Below the pieces are notes generated by a model. The model ran no database searches and was not told the DNA's origin. It worked only from the letters and a program-made list of their open reading frames with translations. From contig JAYFQF010000014.1 in assembly GCA_034927285.1 (NCBI GenBank), forward strand, positions 82,577 through 146,576: a DNA stretch of 64,000 bases, written 5' to 3'. Positions 42,696 through 50,932 of this stretch are shown here, piece after piece. Position 1 is the stretch's first letter. Each line of letters begins with the position of its first letter. The translations under genes were made by a program, and so were the position numbers. The stretch is from JAYFQF01 sp034927285. GTDB lineage: Bacteria > Bacillota > Peptococcia > DRI-13 > UBA5745.

Positions 42696-43741
42696 AGACT
42701 ATGGAAACCAGAGAAAAGGAAATCCGTTTGCTGAAGGAAAAGCTCAAACATTTGAACCAGCCCGCTTATGCCTTTCATGACCTGCTGGGGGTTCATCCGG
42801 ATTTTGTCGGCTGTATAAATAAGGCCAAGCAGGCCGCCTTCAGTAATTCTTCCGTATTGATTACCGGTGAATCCGGGACCGGCAAAGAGCTGATTGCCAA
42901 TGCGATCCATCAACACGGCAGCCGGGCCGGCGGCCCCTTTATCCGGGTAAACTGCCCGGCGATCCCTGCCACGCTTCTGGAAAGCGAGCTCTTCGGGCAT
43001 GAAAAAGGCGCCTTTACCGGCGCACTGAAGGACAAGGTGGGTAAATTTGAGTTGGCCCAAGGCGGCTCCATTTTCCTGGATGAGATCGGCGACATGGAAG
43101 TAGCTCTGCAGTCGAAGCTCCTGCGGGTTTTGCAGGAACACGAAGTCGAACGCATCGGCAGCAACAAAACCGTTTCCGTGGACGTCCGGGTCATCACCGC
43201 CACCAACCAGGACCTGCACCAGCAAATACAAAAGGGCCTGTTCCGTAAGGACCTTTATTATCGGCTGGACGTTATTCACATCGAGATCCCTCCCCTGCGC
43301 CGGCGGAAAAGCGATATTCCTCTTTTGGTGGAGCATATGCTGAAAAAGCACTCCGATAATAAGATTCCGTGCCGTATCTCCAAGGATGCCCTCAAGGAGC
43401 TGACTGCCTACGACTGGCCCGGAAATGTCCGCGAGCTGGAAAATGTCGTAGAAAAACTTTTGCTCTATCACGAAGGTCCGGATATCAAAAAAGCAGACGT
43501 TATCTATGCTCTGGGCAGTCATCCCGGACTGCAGGCCCAGGATTTCTTCAGTCTGGCCGGCCTCCCCTTGTCCAAGGCAGAAGAAGTGTTGATCAGCCAG
43601 GCCCTGAATACCTACGGCCGAAATCTGGCAGGGAAGAAACAAGCGGCGGCAGAGCTTGGCATCTCTCTTTCCTGTCTTTATGCCAAGATCCGTAAATATA
43701 ATTTGCAGATCATCCCCGCAAAAAAAATGCAGAGGGATTAG
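42689..43741 (+). CDS. sigma-54 activator, AAA+ and Fis-type HTH fragment (frameshifted)
   Basis: A 350-residue continuation of the PAS fragment. Walker A GESGTGKELIANAIH, sigma-54 contact loop GAFTGA within HEKGAFTGALKDKVG, Walker B GGSIFLDEIGDME, arginine-finger region and a C-terminal Fis-like HTH (GKKQAAAELGISLSCLYAKIRKY). All residues needed for sigma-54 activation are present. The internal ATG at 42689 lies inside the linker and has no good ribosome binding site, so on its own this fragment would be poorly made. It should activate the promoter at 39843. Confidence 0.88.
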   Translation: MVKTMETREKEIRLLKEKLKHLNQPAYAFHDLLGVHPDFVGCINKAKQAAFSNSSVLITGESGTGKELIANAIHQHGSRAGGPFIRVNCPAIPATLLESELFGHEKGAFTGALKDKVGKFELAQGGSIFLDEIGDMEVALQSKLLRVLQEHEVERIGSNKTVSVDVRVITATNQDLHQQIQKGLFRKDLYYRLDVIHIEIPPLRRRKSDIPLLVEHMLKKHSDNKIPCRISKDALKELTAYDWPGNVRELENVVEKLLLYHEGPDIKKADVIYALGSHPGLQAQDFFSLAGLPLSKAEEVLISQALNTYGRNLAGKKQAAAELGISLSCLYAKIRKYNLQIIPAKKMQRD

Positions 43742-43780
43742 TTTTTCTGCCAAGATAGCGTCAAAACAGCCGACTAAAGT

Positions 43781-44239
43781 TTATCTTTTTATCATTTCTA
43801 AGTATGCGACACGCTGATCCAGCTTCTCCACCTGAATTCGCAGCTGCTGATGCCGTTCTTTATTCATCTGATATCCGTCGCATAAAGCCCCCAATTGAGA
43901 GCTCACATCATTTTCAATCTTCAGTTCGATCCGCTTGGTATGATTCTCCAGCTTAATATCTACCCGATTTTCCAACTGAACCATATCGGTACGGACCCCC
44001 TGTACATCCTGTCGTAAAGCAGACATATCTTCCCGCATTTCCGCGAACTGTCCCTGCAGGCCGCCCACATCTTCCCGCATCTCCGCGAACTGTCCCTGCA
44101 GGCCGCCTATATCTCCGCGCACTTCCGCAAACTGTGCCTGCATTTCGGATCTCAACTCTTTTTGCATTCTCCCGAGCCGGCTCCCCAGCTTTTGATCCAG
44201 AATCGTGGATATTTGTTCAAGAAACCGGGTCTCATCCAT
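43781..44239 (-). CDS. coiled-coil protein with 14-residue tandem repeats
   Basis: A 152-residue, highly charged, all-helical protein with no recognised domain. The middle carries near-identical 14-residue units (GGLQGQFAEMREDV) followed by heptad-like VRTDMVQLENRVDIKLENH, and a C-terminal EKLDQRVAYLE coil. ATG 44239 has AAGGAG at 8-9 bases upstream; a GTG six codons earlier is rejected. Similar small proteins occur in many Firmicutes as hypotheticals. It is convergent to the activator gene and preceded by a dispersed repeat. Confidence 0.65.
   Translation of the reverse strand: MDETRFLEQISTILDQKLGSRLGRMQKELRSEMQAQFAEVRGDIGGLQGQFAEMREDVGGLQGQFAEMREDMSALRQDVQGVRTDMVQLENRVDIKLENHTKRIELKIENDVSSQLGALCDGYQMNKERHQQLRIQVEKLDQRVAYLEMIKR
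44026..44140 (-). repeat. 42-bp tandem repeat inside the coiled-coil gene
   Basis: Two nearly identical 42-bp units and a third partial one, encoding the GGLQGQFAEMREDV units. DNA identity is higher than needed for the protein, so the expansion is recent. Confidence 0.75.
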
Positions 44240-44262
44240 CGCGATCTCTCCTTCCACTTTAT

Positions 44263-44373
44263 TAAATCATGAATTCTGATCTGAACGCAGCCGGTTCTTC
44301 ACAACGCGCCAGTCGCCGGGCCCGTCACGGGCTGAAAATGATGACATAATTCACTGCGTTCATTATATCATGA
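44263..44373 (-). repeat. dispersed intergenic repeat, copy 2
   Basis: Bounded by TAAATCATGA and TATATCATGA. This copy shows the internal symmetry best: TGAACGCAG near the left edge and CTGCGTTCA near the right edge are exact complements, with GCCCG-TCA-CGGGC in the middle. Length 111 bp, like copy 1. It lies just upstream of the coiled-coil gene. Confidence 0.78.
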
Positions 44374-44578
44374 AACCTATCCCAACACGGGAAGCCGCAG
44401 ACAAATTTTTCGATTTTCCCGGCGGCGGCAGTTCCCGATATGATTTGCTTTTAATCCTCGTTAAATAAGCTTTCGATTATAGATTACCATATTTTTACAT
44501 TTTACGCAAGTACTTTACATTTTATTCGATTTTTCAACGTATTCTCGGTTAAGCATGAACAACAGGCGAGGAAACATG

Positions 44579-44632
44579 TTTAACAGAAGAAGGCCGCAGG
44601 GAGTTTTCCCCCTGCGGCCTTCTTCTGTTAAA
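44579..44632 (-). terminator. 23-bp perfect stem-loop after the TolC-like gene
   Basis: Arms 44579-44601 and 44610-44632 are exact complements (AACAGAAGAAGGCCGCAGGG core) with an 8-nt loop. It lies 60 bp beyond the stop of the TolC-like gene. The stem ends in TTTAAC rather than a long T-run, so it is a terminator of uncertain strength. Confidence 0.7.
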
Positions 44633-44694
44633 TCCGCCTTAAGTTCCCAACATCTCTGTGCCTGGAGTTTTGCGCTTTCGCCGCCGGATTAATT

Positions 44695-45849
44695 CTACAC
44701 CGTCACTCCCTGGGAAAGCAGGGACAGCTTCCGGGCACCGAAATACAGGTCATATTCCGCCTGCTCCAATGCTTGCTGGGCCTGGGCATAGGCCAGTTCT
44801 GCCGAAGTCAGTTCCTTTTGGGTGGCCGTACCCATCCTGAACTTCAGCTGGCTGATCAAAAGATCCGATTTTGCCTGCTCAAAGCTGAGTTCCGTATTAT
44901 ATCGGGCGGTCTGCAGGTCCCGGTAACTCTTGAAGGCGCTGTTTACACTGGTGGTAATGCTCTTCTTGGCCTCCTTCAGCGCCAGATCCAGGCTGGTGCC
45001 GGTGTCCGCCAATTCCTCGGCCTTGCTGGTCTTGCCCTGACTGCGATACTTTTCCACCCTCTCGTTTAACTGGTCCACATTCCGCTGGGCCTGCTCTAAT
45101 GCCAGGGAGTTTTTGGTCAGACCTTCCAATACCTCTTCCTGGTCAAACTCAAAGGCATATTGGCCGATTACCGGGGGATTCTCCAGCTCAAATTCCACGC
45201 CTTCATTCAAATCCAGGTAATCCCGCATATCCTCCAGGTTCTCCTGCAGCTGATCCTCCAACTCCGTCAAGGAAGTGTTAGCTTTTTCTACCGTCTGCCG
45301 GGCGCTTTCCAGCTGGCTTTTGGTCATAGAGCCAAAGGCGTATTGAGCCTGGGCCACCTGATAATCCTTTTCCAGCTGAGCCAGTTCCAGCTTTCCGACT
45401 TCGATGTCCCTTCGTCCCATCAGGATGCTGATATATAGCTGCTGCGCCTGATAAGCCGATTGTTCCTGAATATCCTCCAGCTTTTCCTCGGCATCGTTGT
45501 AGCTGTCCACGGCGCTCTGGTAGCTTTCCTCCATGCTGTCAAGGCTGCTGGAGTCGCCGGTCCCGCCATTATACCAATATTCATAGCTGGCGGTTTGATA
45601 GGAGGTCAGCAGATCTTCCTTTTTTGTTTCCGCCGATTCTACGCTGGCTTTTTGCCGTTCTACTTCGGTACCGTTATTCTTGGCGATGGCCGTTACCTCC
45701 GCAAAGGTGTAGGTCCGTACCTTACTTTCCTCTGCGGCTGCAAGCCGGCCATCCGGACCCAGGGGCCAAAGGCAGATTCCCAGTGCCAAAGCCACGGTCA
45801 GGCTTATGCCTTTCATCCCCTTCCTATAATCATGCTGTTCTTTATTCAT
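44695..45849 (-). CDS. TolC-family (outer membrane efflux-like) protein
   Basis: A 384-residue exported protein with an N-terminal signal peptide (ISLTVALALGICLWPLG) and two long helical hairpins in the pattern of the OEP family: TYTFAEVTAIAKNNGTEVERQKASVESAETKK and GTATQKELTSAELAYAQAQQALEQAEYDLYFGARKL near the end. It is last in an operon with a MacA-like adaptor and MacB-like ABC transporter. TolC needs an outer membrane in diderms; in spore-forming Firmicutes these proteins are either wall-spanning parts or a hint of a diderm envelope. AAGGAGG precedes the ATG. Confidence 0.8.
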   Translation of the reverse strand: MNKEQHDYRKGMKGISLTVALALGICLWPLGPDGRLAAAEESKVRTYTFAEVTAIAKNNGTEVERQKASVESAETKKEDLLTSYQTASYEYWYNGGTGDSSSLDSMEESYQSAVDSYNDAEEKLEDIQEQSAYQAQQLYISILMGRRDIEVGKLELAQLEKDYQVAQAQYAFGSMTKSQLESARQTVEKANTSLTELEDQLQENLEDMRDYLDLNEGVEFELENPPVIGQYAFEFDQEEVLEGLTKNSLALEQAQRNVDQLNERVEKYRSQGKTSKAEELADTGTSLDLALKEAKKSITTSVNSAFKSYRDLQTARYNTELSFEQAKSDLLISQLKFRMGTATQKELTSAELAYAQAQQALEQAEYDLYFGARKLSLLSQGVTV

Positions 45850-45868
45850 TGCTCGATCCTCCTTGGAG

Positions 45869-47041
45869 TTACTGATAACGCAATGCGTCGATAGGGTTCA
45901 AATTGGCCGCCTTATTGGCCGGATACACGCCGAAGATAATTCCGATGAGGGCGGAAAAACCGAAAGCGATCAACACCACCGGCAGGGAAACCGTACCGTC
46001 AAGGCTTTCCGAAAGGGAGCCGGCCAGCTTGGTCAGTCCAATGCCGAGGGCCACGCCGATCAGGCCGCCGAAACAGCTCAGCACTACCGACTCCACTAAG
46101 AATTGGGACAGGATATGCTTTTTTTTGGCGCCGATGGATTTGCGGATGCCGATCTCCCGGGTTCGTTCCGTTACCGAAACCAGCATGATATTCATGATGC
46201 CGATTCCTCCCACCACTAAAGAGATTCCGGCAATACCGCCCACCAGCATCGCCATCATGGCCGTGGTTTCCTCCAAGGTTTCCAAAAGCTCGCTTTGGTC
46301 AAAGATATTATAATAATCCTCGTCTCCGTATTTGTCCAGCAAAAAGGCGTCCAGATAATTTTTTACATCCTCCACCTGATCGGCAGCAGCCACCTGAATG
46401 CTAACCTGACTGATGCGGCCGTTACGAAATAAGCGCTGAGCCGTGGTATAAGGCAGCAATATCCGGGTATCCTGGGAGCCGGACAAGGTGCTGCCGGAGC
46501 TTTCCAGAACGCCGATCACCTTGAAATTACTTCCGGAAATCTTGATGTTTTGACCCAGGGCATCCTCTCCTTCAAACAGTTCTTCGGCAATTTCCGAACC
46601 GATGATCGCCACCTGGGTACGTCCTTCAATATCCAGATCGGCAATGCTCCGGCCAGAGGTCAGGTTCATACTGTTCATCTGCAGGTAATCGTCGTTGGAG
46701 CCGATCAGGGAAGCGGAAATCGTATTGGTCCCGGCCTTCACCGTATCGCTGCCGTTGACTACCGGGGCCAGCCTGGCCACCCCCTCCTGCTCCTTCCACT
46801 CATTCATTTCCTCCGAGGTCAGGCTGCCGGTATCCCCCCGCCCCATGACGCTCACCGTCAGCAGATTGGAGCCCATACTGGAAATGCTGTCGGTAATGGA
46901 ACGGCTGGTGCCTGTAGCCAGGGAAACCAGCAGGATAACCGCCGCCACGCCGATGATGATCCCCAGCATGGTCAGGAAAGAGCGCATTTTATTGCCGGCG
47001 ATACCGCTCAGGCCCATTTTAAGGGCTTGTAAAAGATTCAT
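45869..47041 (-). CDS. MacB-like ABC transporter permease
   Basis: A 390-residue permease with the MacB/FtsX topology: N-terminal helix in FLTMLGIIIGVAAVILLVSLATG, a large extracytoplasmic domain, and three C-terminal helices including VGGIGIMNIMLVSVTERTREIGIRKSIGAKK, the family hallmark. ATG overlaps the ATPase stop (4 bp). It likely exports a peptide, lipid or drug-like molecule with the adaptor. Confidence 0.9.
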   Translation of the reverse strand: MNLLQALKMGLSGIAGNKMRSFLTMLGIIIGVAAVILLVSLATGTSRSITDSISSMGSNLLTVSVMGRGDTGSLTSEEMNEWKEQEGVARLAPVVNGSDTVKAGTNTISASLIGSNDDYLQMNSMNLTSGRSIADLDIEGRTQVAIIGSEIAEELFEGEDALGQNIKISGSNFKVIGVLESSGSTLSGSQDTRILLPYTTAQRLFRNGRISQVSIQVAAADQVEDVKNYLDAFLLDKYGDEDYYNIFDQSELLETLEETTAMMAMLVGGIAGISLVVGGIGIMNIMLVSVTERTREIGIRKSIGAKKKHILSQFLVESVVLSCFGGLIGVALGIGLTKLAGSLSESLDGTVSLPVVLIAFGFSALIGIIFGVYPANKAANLNPIDALRYQ

Positions 47042-47718
47042 CGGATCACCTCATCTGCAACAATATTGCCGTCTTGGATGCGGATCTTGCGTTGAGCTTC
47101 ATTGGCCTGCTCTTGATTATGGGTAATCAGGATAATGGTATGGCCCTGTTCATGAAGCCGGTGAAGCAAAGCCGTGACCTCCCGGCCTGAAGAGCTGTCC
47201 AGATTACCGATAGGCTCGTCGGCCAAGAGAATCGGCGGGTCGCCGGCCAGGGCCCGGGCGATGGCCACCCGCTGCTGCTGACCGCCGGACAGTTCTGTGG
47301 GCTTATGATTTGCTCTTTCAGATAAGCCCACCTTTTCCAGCGCCTCCAGGGCATGGCGCCGCCGCTCCCCAGCCGGCTCATTGCGGTACAAAAGGGGCAG
47401 CTCCACATTTTCCAGAGCCGACAGCTTTGGCAAAAGATTGAAGCCCTGAAAAATAAAGCCGATCTTTTCGTTGCGAATAGTGGCCTGGTCATCCTGAGAC
47501 AGTCGGGAAACGTCCTTTCCTTCCAGGAGATACCGGCCGGCAGTGGGAACGTCCAGGCAACCGATCATATTCATCAGCGTAGACTTACCGGAGCCGGAGG
47601 GACCGATGATCGCCACGAATTCTCCCTCCTTCACCTGCAGCGAAATATCCTTAAGGGCATAAAGGGTATTATCCCCCATCTGATACATTTTGCTGATATG
47701 TTCCATTTCAAGCAGCAT
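47038..47718 (-). CDS. MacB/LolD-like ABC transporter ATP-binding protein
   Basis: A 226-residue ATPase: Walker A IGPSGSGKSTLMNMIG, signature LSGGQQQRVAIARAL, Walker B ILLADEPIGNLDS and H-loop LITHNQEQA. Matches the MacB-type ATPase group. Between the adaptor and the permease. Confidence 0.93.
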   Translation of the reverse strand: MLLEMEHISKMYQMGDNTLYALKDISLQVKEGEFVAIIGPSGSGKSTLMNMIGCLDVPTAGRYLLEGKDVSRLSQDDQATIRNEKIGFIFQGFNLLPKLSALENVELPLLYRNEPAGERRRHALEALEKVGLSERANHKPTELSGGQQQRVAIARALAGDPPILLADEPIGNLDSSSGREVTALLHRLHEQGHTIILITHNQEQANEAQRKIRIQDGNIVADEVIR

Positions 47719-47733
47719 CTTCTTTCCCTCCTC

Positions 47734-49659
47734 CTAGCGCATATTGCCGCTGGGGCCGCCGGAGGGACCGCCGACGGTAACAGACATACCGCCGCCCATG
47801 CCGCCGCCCATGCCGCCGCCCATAGCGCCGCCCATCATCATCATGTTGGTGTTACTACTGGAAACGGTGGCGGCTACCTCCACTACCTGGCCTTCGGAAA
47901 GGCCGGAGAGGATTTCCACATAATCGTCGCTGATGATGCCGGTTTCCACGATTACCGCCCGTTCCGGCAGCATGACCGTTACATCGGGGGCGGCGGAGCT
48001 GCTTTCCCCGGCGGCAGAGCTTTCCTCAGCTTCTGAAGAGCCGGCGCCGCTCTGAGCAGAAGCAGTGTCTTCCTTGGCGGTGCTATCTTTTTCCGGATTT
48101 CCTCCGGTATCCTGAATCTTCGGCGCCGTTTCCGCAGCCGGGTTCCCTGCTTCGCCTCCCTCTTTCGATATCCCGCTGCTGTCGGAGGTCAGACTGTTCT
48201 CATTTCCGGCGCCGCTGCTGCCGGCCGTACCGCGATTACTGCCGGCGCTGCCGGTCCGGCTGCCGGAAGCCGTATCCGGGCTTTGATCCTCCGCCAAAAT
48301 TACATATTTCACTCCCCGGGCGGTATGTACCGCGTTGATCGGCACCAAAAGGGCATTTTCCGCTTCCTCGGAAACGATCTCAATGCTGGCGGTCATCCCT
48401 ACCTTCAACCCTTCCCACTGGGAGATCTCAATTACCACCCAATAATAGGAGACGTTGTTGCTGCTGGTTCCTTCCTGAGCAATCCGCACCACGGTTCCCT
48501 CATAAGTTACATCGGAAAGGGCGTCGGCCACCACACTGACCTTTTGCCCGACAGCGACCTTGCCGATATCCAGTTCATCTACATTGAATACGATCTGCAT
48601 CCGGCTGGAATCCACTACCTTGCCCAGGCTCTCGTTAGCATCCAGGCTGTCGCCTTCCTGGAGAAAGGTGTTTTGAGGACCGGAGCTGTCGGCGGCCGCA
48701 TAGTAAATCCCGTCAAATTCCGCGGTGATCGTGGTGCTCTTTTGCTTTAAGGCCGCCTGCTGCTCCGCCGATTCTGCGCTGGCCTCAGAGATCTGGGATT
48801 CCAAAGTGGTGCTGCTCATCTGATAAAGCAGGCTGCCGGCGGCCACCGTCTCTCCCTCTTTGACACCTAACTTATCCACATAGCCGTCTGCCGGTGCTTT
48901 TATGGAAATCTCGGTTTTCGGTTTCAGTAAAATTGCCGCTTCATTGCCATAGGATTGATTCACCGCCATAGCGTAGGTTTCGCCGGTAAGTCTCTGTCCG
49001 CTTTCCAGCTTCAACTCAAAGGTCAGGTATTCCTTGCCGTTGCTGGTGCTCTTTGTCGGGCTGCCCAGCAGGGTCCCTTTTATCGTATCGCTGTATTCGA
49101 TAAACTCTATGGTAAGGCTCTGCCCGTCCTGCCAATTGGCGCCATCCTCAGCCGGCACCTGCAGGGTCATAGCCTGAATATCCTGCAGAGTCATCAACAC
49201 CGTATTTTTGGTTACCTTCTCTCCGTCTTTTACATTCACCGCCAGGACCTGATATTCGTTCTCCGCATATTTGATCAAGTCGTCCCGGGCCTTATTATAC
49301 TCGTCCAGCTGATACTGGTACTGATTTAACGCCTGCTGGGCCGACTCCACTTCCGGGCAGTCCAGGACAAACAGCAGGTCCCCCTTTTTCACGGCATCCC
49401 CATCCTCAGCATGGGCCTCCAATAAAGTTGCCGACCCGGGGGACGTTAATTCCTGCTCCCGGGCGGTGGCAATCGAACCCGTACCGGTAACGGTGGATTT
49501 AATGGTGCCCCGGATGACTGAAGAGGTTGTTGTAGTAGAATCAGATAATGCCGCGGCATCAGATTTACCGCTCAACAGCTTGGTGCCGAAAAAAATACCG
49601 ATAACGCTCAGCCCCAGGACAATCACTGCCCATTTTATTATTTTTTTGTTACATTTCAC
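47734..49659 (-). CDS. HlyD/MacA-like membrane-fusion adaptor with low-complexity C-terminus
   Basis: A 641-residue adaptor. N-terminal anchor (KIIKWAVIVLGLSVIGIFFG), barrel-sandwich hybrid segments (SIKAPADGYVDKLGVKEGETVAAGSLL) and a beta-barrel region (VGQKVSVVADALSDVTYEGTVVRI). Unusual are a Ser/Gly/Glu-rich insert of about 100 residues (after residue 450 or so) and a final Met/Gly-rich tail with GGGMGGGMGGGM. Start is GTG 49659 with GGGAGG eight bases upstream. First gene of the export operon; a TATAAT at 49729-49734 may be the -10 box. Confidence 0.85.
   Translation of the reverse strand: MKCNKKIIKWAVIVLGLSVIGIFFGTKLLSGKSDAAALSDSTTTTSSVIRGTIKSTVTGTGSIATAREQELTSPGSATLLEAHAEDGDAVKKGDLLFVLDCPEVESAQQALNQYQYQLDEYNKARDDLIKYAENEYQVLAVNVKDGEKVTKNTVLMTLQDIQAMTLQVPAEDGANWQDGQSLTIEFIEYSDTIKGTLLGSPTKSTSNGKEYLTFELKLESGQRLTGETYAMAVNQSYGNEAAILLKPKTEISIKAPADGYVDKLGVKEGETVAAGSLLYQMSSTTLESQISEASAESAEQQAALKQKSTTITAEFDGIYYAAADSSGPQNTFLQEGDSLDANESLGKVVDSSRMQIVFNVDELDIGKVAVGQKVSVVADALSDVTYEGTVVRIAQEGTSSNNVSYYWVVIEISQWEGLKVGMTASIEIVSEEAENALLVPINAVHTARGVKYVILAEDQSPDTASGSRTGSAGSNRGTAGSSGAGNENSLTSDSSGISKEGGEAGNPAAETAPKIQDTGGNPEKDSTAKEDTASAQSGAGSSEAEESSAAGESSSAAPDVTVMLPERAVIVETGIISDDYVEILSGLSEGQVVEVAATVSSSNTNMMMMGGAMGGGMGGGMGGGMSVTVGGPSGGPSGNMR
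47789..47845 (-). repeat. 12-bp tandem repeat coding for the GGGM tail
   Basis: Three to four copies of a CCGCCGCCCATG unit encode the GGGM repeats of the adaptor's C-terminus. It is a likely site of length variation. Confidence 0.7.
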
Positions 49660-49809
49660 GCTGATAGCCTCCCGCTTTACTTAATTTTCGGTTTTGGCAG
49701 ATATGGCCAGGTCCCTTAAACTACCAAAATTATATCGGCGAAATGTGTGCGGCTTGTGAAAGTTAAGTAACCGTTCAGCGATATCTTCCGCTGTCCTGGG
49801 AATTTCTCA

Positions 49810-49838
49810 TTGACAAGTCAGCCCTTCTTGGTTACAAT
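49810..49838 (+). promoter_or_regulatory. promoter of the tRNA pair
   Basis: TTGACA (49810-49815), 17-bp spacer, TACAAT (49833-49838), 20 bp before the tRNA-Asp 5' end. Confidence 0.82.
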
Positions 49839-49857
49839 AGAATTCGTCAAATGATGC

Positions 49858-49934
49858 GGAGCCGTGGTGTAGTGGCCTAACATGCCTGCCTGTCACGCAG
49901 GAGATCGCGAGTTCGACTCTCGTCGGCTCCGCCA
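49858..49934 (+). tRNA. tRNA-Asp (GTC)
   Basis: 77 nt with encoded CCA. Acceptor GGAGCCG / CGGCTCC, anticodon stem CCTGC-CTGTCAC-GCAGG giving anticodon GTC, T-loop GTTCGACTC. Cloverleaf complete. Confidence 0.97.
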
Positions 49935-49995
49935 TCTTTTTTCTGGCTTTCCAGGTCATTTTAAGCCTCTCCGGCTTTCCGGCTTATCTCATTTC

Positions 49996-50072
49996 GGGCA
50001 ATTAGCTCAGCTGGTTAGAGTACGTGCCTCACATGCACGGGGTCGAGGGTTCAAGTCCCCCATTGCCCACCA
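49996..50072 (+). tRNA. tRNA-Val (CAC)
   Basis: 77 nt with encoded CCA. Acceptor GGGCAAT / ATTGCCC, anticodon stem CGTGC-CTCACAT-GCACG giving anticodon CAC, T-loop GTTCAAGTC. It is 61 bp after tRNA-Asp and shares its promoter and terminator. Confidence 0.97.
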
Positions 50073-50082
50073 TAAAAAAGTT

Positions 50083-50119
50083 AAGCGTACCAAGGGTTTT
50101 CCCCCTGGTACGCTTTTTT
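50083..50119 (+). terminator. terminator of the tRNA operon
   Basis: AAGCGTACCA (from 50083) pairs with TGGTACGCTT, followed by a T6 run ending at 50119. Strong intrinsic terminator. Confidence 0.9.
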
Positions 50120-50251
50120 GCTCTGAAAAATGCGGACTGCACAAAAGTTACCCAATGCCGGGCGCTGTCCGTTTCAGGCTGATCTTCACCTGGGCACAAT
50201 TTTCATTCACCGTCATTCTATCCTCTTCCTGCCGGTCAGCTGCTATGTTAA

Positions 50252-50932
50252 TCAGGCAATCCGCCGCTTTTCGATCCGCGCTACCTGGATACACATATCA
50301 TCCTTGCCGCCGATCTCTTTACCGCCTTTGGCCATATACAGCAGATAATCGGCGATATGCTCCGGCTTTTCCTGAGCTAACTGAGGCATCAGAAGCTCCA
50401 GCCAGTTGCCGCTGCTGTCCAGAGCCTCCAACGCTTCCCAGACTCCGTCGCTCATGGTGACGATCACATCCTCCGGCAAAAGAGCTTTGACAAAGCTTTT
50501 TGGCTCCATCTGATCCAGGATGCCTGCCGGCGGCATGCCGGCGGTGATGGTCTGAAAGCGGCCCTTTGTCCAGATCAGCGACGGAGCGCTGCCGGCCTTG
50601 ATAAATTCCGACCGGCCGCTGACCTCGTCGATCAGCACTAAATCCAGGGTAGCAAAGCTCTCTTTATCACTGTTCAGCACCATAGCGGTATTCACAGTTT
50701 TTACTGCCATCTTGGGGGAAAGCCCCGTCTTCAGAAAGCGTTCCAGAAGCTCCAGAGCCAGATGGCTTTGCTGATAGGCCTCGTCGCCGTGCCCCATCCC
50801 GTCACTGATCACTAAGGCCAGCTTCCGGCCCGGCAGGTGCAGGGCCGCCGACACATCGCCGGATATCCTCTGCCCCACCATGGGGCATGAGGCGGCGCCT
50901 ACGGAGATTTCCAGCTCCGCTTTTGGCACCAA
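50252..50932 (-). CDS. spoIIE: SpoIIE C-terminal PP2C phosphatase fragment (frameshifted)
   Basis: A 226-residue PP2C-type phosphatase domain: KAELEISVGAASCPMVGQRISGD, then the metal-site motif LALVISDGMGHGDEAYQQS and VTMSDGVWEALE and GKDDMC near the end. In SpoIIE this domain dephosphorylates SpoIIAA-P to release sigma-F in the forespore. The frame is separated from the membrane part by a one-base shift in a G8 tract (50951-50958): read in this frame the sequence upstream of GTG 50932 continues as NTCVCTLVPKAELEI, the natural join. So this is the 3' part of one spoIIE gene. Confidence 0.9.
   Translation of the reverse strand: MVPKAELEISVGAASCPMVGQRISGDVSAALHLPGRKLALVISDGMGHGDEAYQQSHLALELLERFLKTGLSPKMAVKTVNTAMVLNSDKESFATLDLVLIDEVSGRSEFIKAGSAPSLIWTKGRFQTITAGMPPAGILDQMEPKSFVKALLPEDVIVTMSDGVWEALEALDSSGNWLELLMPQLAQEKPEHIADYLLYMAKGGKEIGGKDDMCIQVARIEKRRIA

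Larger units (their letters stand above)
44240..44694. other. 455-bp intergenic region
   Basis: Holds copy 2 of the dispersed repeat (44263-44373), an AT-rich stretch at about 44450-44550, and a long terminator-like palindrome (44579-44632). No gene seen. Confidence 0.6.
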
